Below are positions 61,271 through 64,000 of a stretch of 64,000 bases of DNA, one piece after another. Numbering within the stretch: the first letter of the stretch is position 1; every line of letters starts with the position of its first letter. The stretch comes from Erpobdella octoculata (Eukaryota; Annelida; Clitellata; Hirudinida; Erpobdellidae). The translations under genes and the position numbers were made by a program. Below the pieces are notes generated by a model. The model was not told where the DNA came from. It did not search any database and saw only the letters and a list, made by a program, of their open reading frames with translations. The stretch covers positions 24,088,526-24,152,525 of the forward strand of contig OZ022246.1 of the NCBI GenBank assembly GCA_963978895.1. The letters are read 5' to 3'.

Positions 61271-62988
61271 ATGTTTCAATTTAATTTAAGATTTTTTTAT
61301 TTTAACATTTTGTTTCTGACATTGTTCATTCAAATCACAAAAGGAGAAGTTTATCGTTGGTGTGATCCATACGAAACATTTTGCTTGTTTTCTTATGAAC
61401 CAAATGTAACTGTTTCTAATTTAACGGAAGCTCAAAAACTTTGTACGGAAGCTAAAAATGGCAGCTGGCCTGTTGAAATTACAAATGATGAAATAAAAAA
61501 TATTGTTGCACAATTTATGTTAAATAACTCGTTTCCCAGCAATTCTTTGGTGATTCTTAATGCTGAATCAAGAAATAATAAATGGTACTGGATTAAGAAT
61601 AATCAAGGTTAATAGAAAATGTATTTTATAAAATGATATAACACTAATTAATATTTGTTAATTGTATTTTTTCCCGTAGAAATAACAAAAACTGTTTTCC
61701 CAGTAAGCGACAGCTTATGTTTCAGAGATGGTGCATACGAGGCATGTTCTAAAGTACTAAACAGTTCAGTTGTATGCACTATAGGTAATATACTTGTGGA
61801 TTTTGTTCTAGAATACTAAAAACTAAAGATGCATTGTAATGTTATCAGTAATGTATTTATCATTATTGTCTTCAATTTTTATATTTTTTCAGGATGTAAA
61901 GCAACATGGCTGAATTTTGAAAACAGAGCAGTAAATGGAGCAACTCGACATACAGAAATAACAAGTTTATTGGAATGTAAAGAAAAATGTGAAACTGACG
62001 ACACATTAAAATGCACGGCTGTTGAATATACTAGTCCATCTGATAGCTTTGCTGGTTGTTGGATTCACGATGATCCAAATATATCACACACTCCAGGATA
62101 TAAAGCCGATAACTTGTTTGCCATTATATTTAGAGCAAATAAATCAGTTGATATTTGTATTGGAGACATATCAGATAGTTAGTATTTTTAAAACATTATT
62201 TTATTTTTTTCAACTTCATTCTACCAATTAAATACTTAAATAAAATAATGTTCAAACCAGTAAAATTTGTGACGACCGCTACAAATTCTCCACATGTAAC
62301 TTCAACAAACACAGCAGGTATTTAGAATTTTATTTTAATTTTGTTCTTCAAACATAAATTTCAACATTTTTGATGGATGTTTATCAGGACAAAATGTACA
62401 TGACGAAAACAATCCCAATCGTAAGTTTTTGTGGTAAAATGTATATTTAAATGAGCATAAATTTGTCAATTATTAAATAAAAAATTACTTTCAGCGTTTT
62501 CAAATTTATTAACATTTTTGTTTTAGGAAACCTTCTTATAAGTATTCTTGTTCCAGTTTTTATTTTACTTGCCATCATTATTGCAATAACTGTTATCATT
62601 GTTTATTTTTGGAAAAAATCAAAACGAAATAGGTTGATTCTATTTTTAAATATTGACATAATTCTATTCTAAAATACTTATAAATACAAATTTTATAAAT
62701 TGAAACATTTTTTTAGAAGATAATCATTATGTTTATAATTACTCAATAAATTTTATTATAATTAATTATAAAATACATTTATTTTTACTTCGTAAAAGAA
62801 AACCTTCAAGCACCTCCAGCATAGTAGTTGAAGAACAATTGGCTCTTCCTAATTATGCCGCTGTTGACAAACCACTCAACTACATCGACATTGAATTTCA
62901 AAAGAAAGAAAACATTGGCCCTCCGCAGATAACCAATGATGATAACACAACTTCATCACACATTTATTACAATACAGAGATATCATGA
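61271..62988 (+). CDS. Receptor J: I-like ectodomain with LVP-type TM and ITIM-like tail
   Basis: 370 residues, seven exons: 61271..61607, 61680..61784, 61893..62177, 62261..62317, 62388..62420, 62527..62632, 62799..62988. The first three exons and their introns are near-copies of receptor I. The TM exon (NLLISILVPVFILLAIII) belongs to the LVP class seen in A, D and E. The tail is new: PNYAAV at Tyr327, LNYIDI at Tyr336 (an LxYxxI ITIM match) and HIYYNTEI close to the C-terminus. A basic stop-transfer WKKSKRNR follows the TM. The frame is intact. Confidence 0.83.
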
Positions 62989-64000
62989 TCAACATTCACC
63001 TAACTTTCTGACACCAATACCTAAAAATTCTTGAAAGCTTTATTTAGTTAATTTAAAATTAATTGTTTATCTGATTTCCGTTTCCTTTCAGCAGCAAATT
63101 ATTTAATTTTTTTAGCATGGCTAATTAATTTTTTTATTTAATGCAATTTTTTTTATTTTAATCTGTTTTGAAAACAAAATGATGTAAAGTTGTCCTCACA
63201 CATGATTATATTGTTAAGGTAAATAAAGTTGATTTAGCTATAATTATGATTCATTTTAATTGTACTTAGAATATCGGTGAACTTATTTATTTACATCAGA
63301 AGTAAAAACCAGTCATAAACATTAATTATTAAACAGAATGAAAAAAGATATATAGTTATTTGCTGATATATTTATTTGCGTTTTGTATTATTGCTCACAT
63401 TTGATCTTCAAGCTGGTTCTTCAACCACTTGCTCTTTGTATTCAGCCAACTGCATGATTCAAACACTTATAAATTTAAATGAAATTTATTCATTGACATA
63501 AAAATATTGACTGCAACGTAGCATTTTAACTGAAAATGTCTGTCTATTATATGTTTTGTATGTTTCCTGTATTGAATTTTATAAAAAAAAATAATTTAAC
63601 AATCACGTATTTGAGCTAATTTTCCTTCTACTCCTAGTTGAGACTGACATTAGTTGGAATGGAAGCTGAGTTGACCATAGCTGTAAAATTGAACTTCTTC
63701 AAAATAACAATTACGCGATGCGGGATTTATTCAGAGTTCTTTAAATTAAGCACCTCCAGCGTAGAAACAAAAGATTTTATTGCTGCACTACTGTTATAGC
63801 TGACTTGACATGTTAATTAATCTAAAACATTTTCAACCCTCGAATGTTTAAACAAAATATATTTTCGACAAGTAAAATAAATTACATTGACAATAATCAT
63901 TATCTTTTAAGAAATTTGAATTCTAAAATGGCTAAATTATCACTTAAGACATATGTTAGCTGCTTGATGCTTTAAAAACAAGCTTCAAAAGTGACCAAAG
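62989..64000. other. Right-end spacer
   Basis: AT-rich sequence without a recognised exon. The array may continue to the right of the window. A SINE body fragment lies at about 63645-63735. Confidence 0.55.
63645..63735 (-). repeat. tRNA-derived SINE, family 1 fragment
   Basis: GAATGGAAGCTGAGTTGACC and ACGCGATGCGGGATTTATTC match the body of the copy at 36273-36424. The tRNA head is missing or decayed. Confidence 0.6.

Overview
The window is eukaryotic and very probably from an invertebrate animal. Genes are split into many short exons with GT..AG introns of about 60-800 bases, intergenic DNA is AT-rich, microsatellites are abundant, and there are tRNA-derived SINEs, an L2/CR1-like LINE and a plexin. 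A lophotrochozoan (annelid or leech-like) source is a guess from gene style only. All exon joins given here were made by hand from splice sites and reading phase. Every multi-exon model listed stays in frame from exon to exon, which is strong internal support, but no transcript was available.

Left third (1-24,000): 1-8,100 is microsatellite-rich and gene-poor. A plexin 5' end lies on the minus strand (8,122-10,417) and its remaining exons run off the left edge. An unrecognised Ser/Arg-rich gene lies on the plus strand (11,994-15,245). A complete 12-exon Gfo/Idh/MocA-type oxidoreductase lies on the minus strand (18,504-22,248).

Right two thirds (24,300-63,000): a plus-strand tandem array of related type I membrane proteins, here called A, B, D, C, E, F, H, I and J, plus relic pieces. 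Eight of them (all but D) share a signal peptide, a degenerate C-type-lectin-like domain (exons 1-2) and a PAN/apple-like domain (exon 3). Most continue with a short stalk, a transmembrane (TM) exon and a tail exon. All inner boundaries use the same phases (1-1 for ectodomain and stalk exons, 1-2 for TM exons, 2 into tail exons), so cassettes can be exchanged without breaking the frame. D has a different ectodomain (Tyr/Trp-rich segment, EGF repeats, beta-sandwich-like modules) but shares its Thr-rich stalk, TM and tail with E.

The tails carry short tyrosine motifs like those of immune receptors: ITIM-like LxYxxL/I in A, D, E and J; YxxL in B and C; paired YxxL in H and I; an ITAM-like pair in an orphan tail; and no tail in F, which may be GPI-anchored. 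Three pairs (A/B, C/E, I/J) have nearly the same ectodomain joined to different tails. This is the layout of paired activating/inhibitory receptors and of allorecognition-type loci. Relic exons, repeated blocks that join one gene's tail to the next gene's promoter, and a LINE inside gene C show a fast-evolving locus. The immune or self-recognition role is inference.
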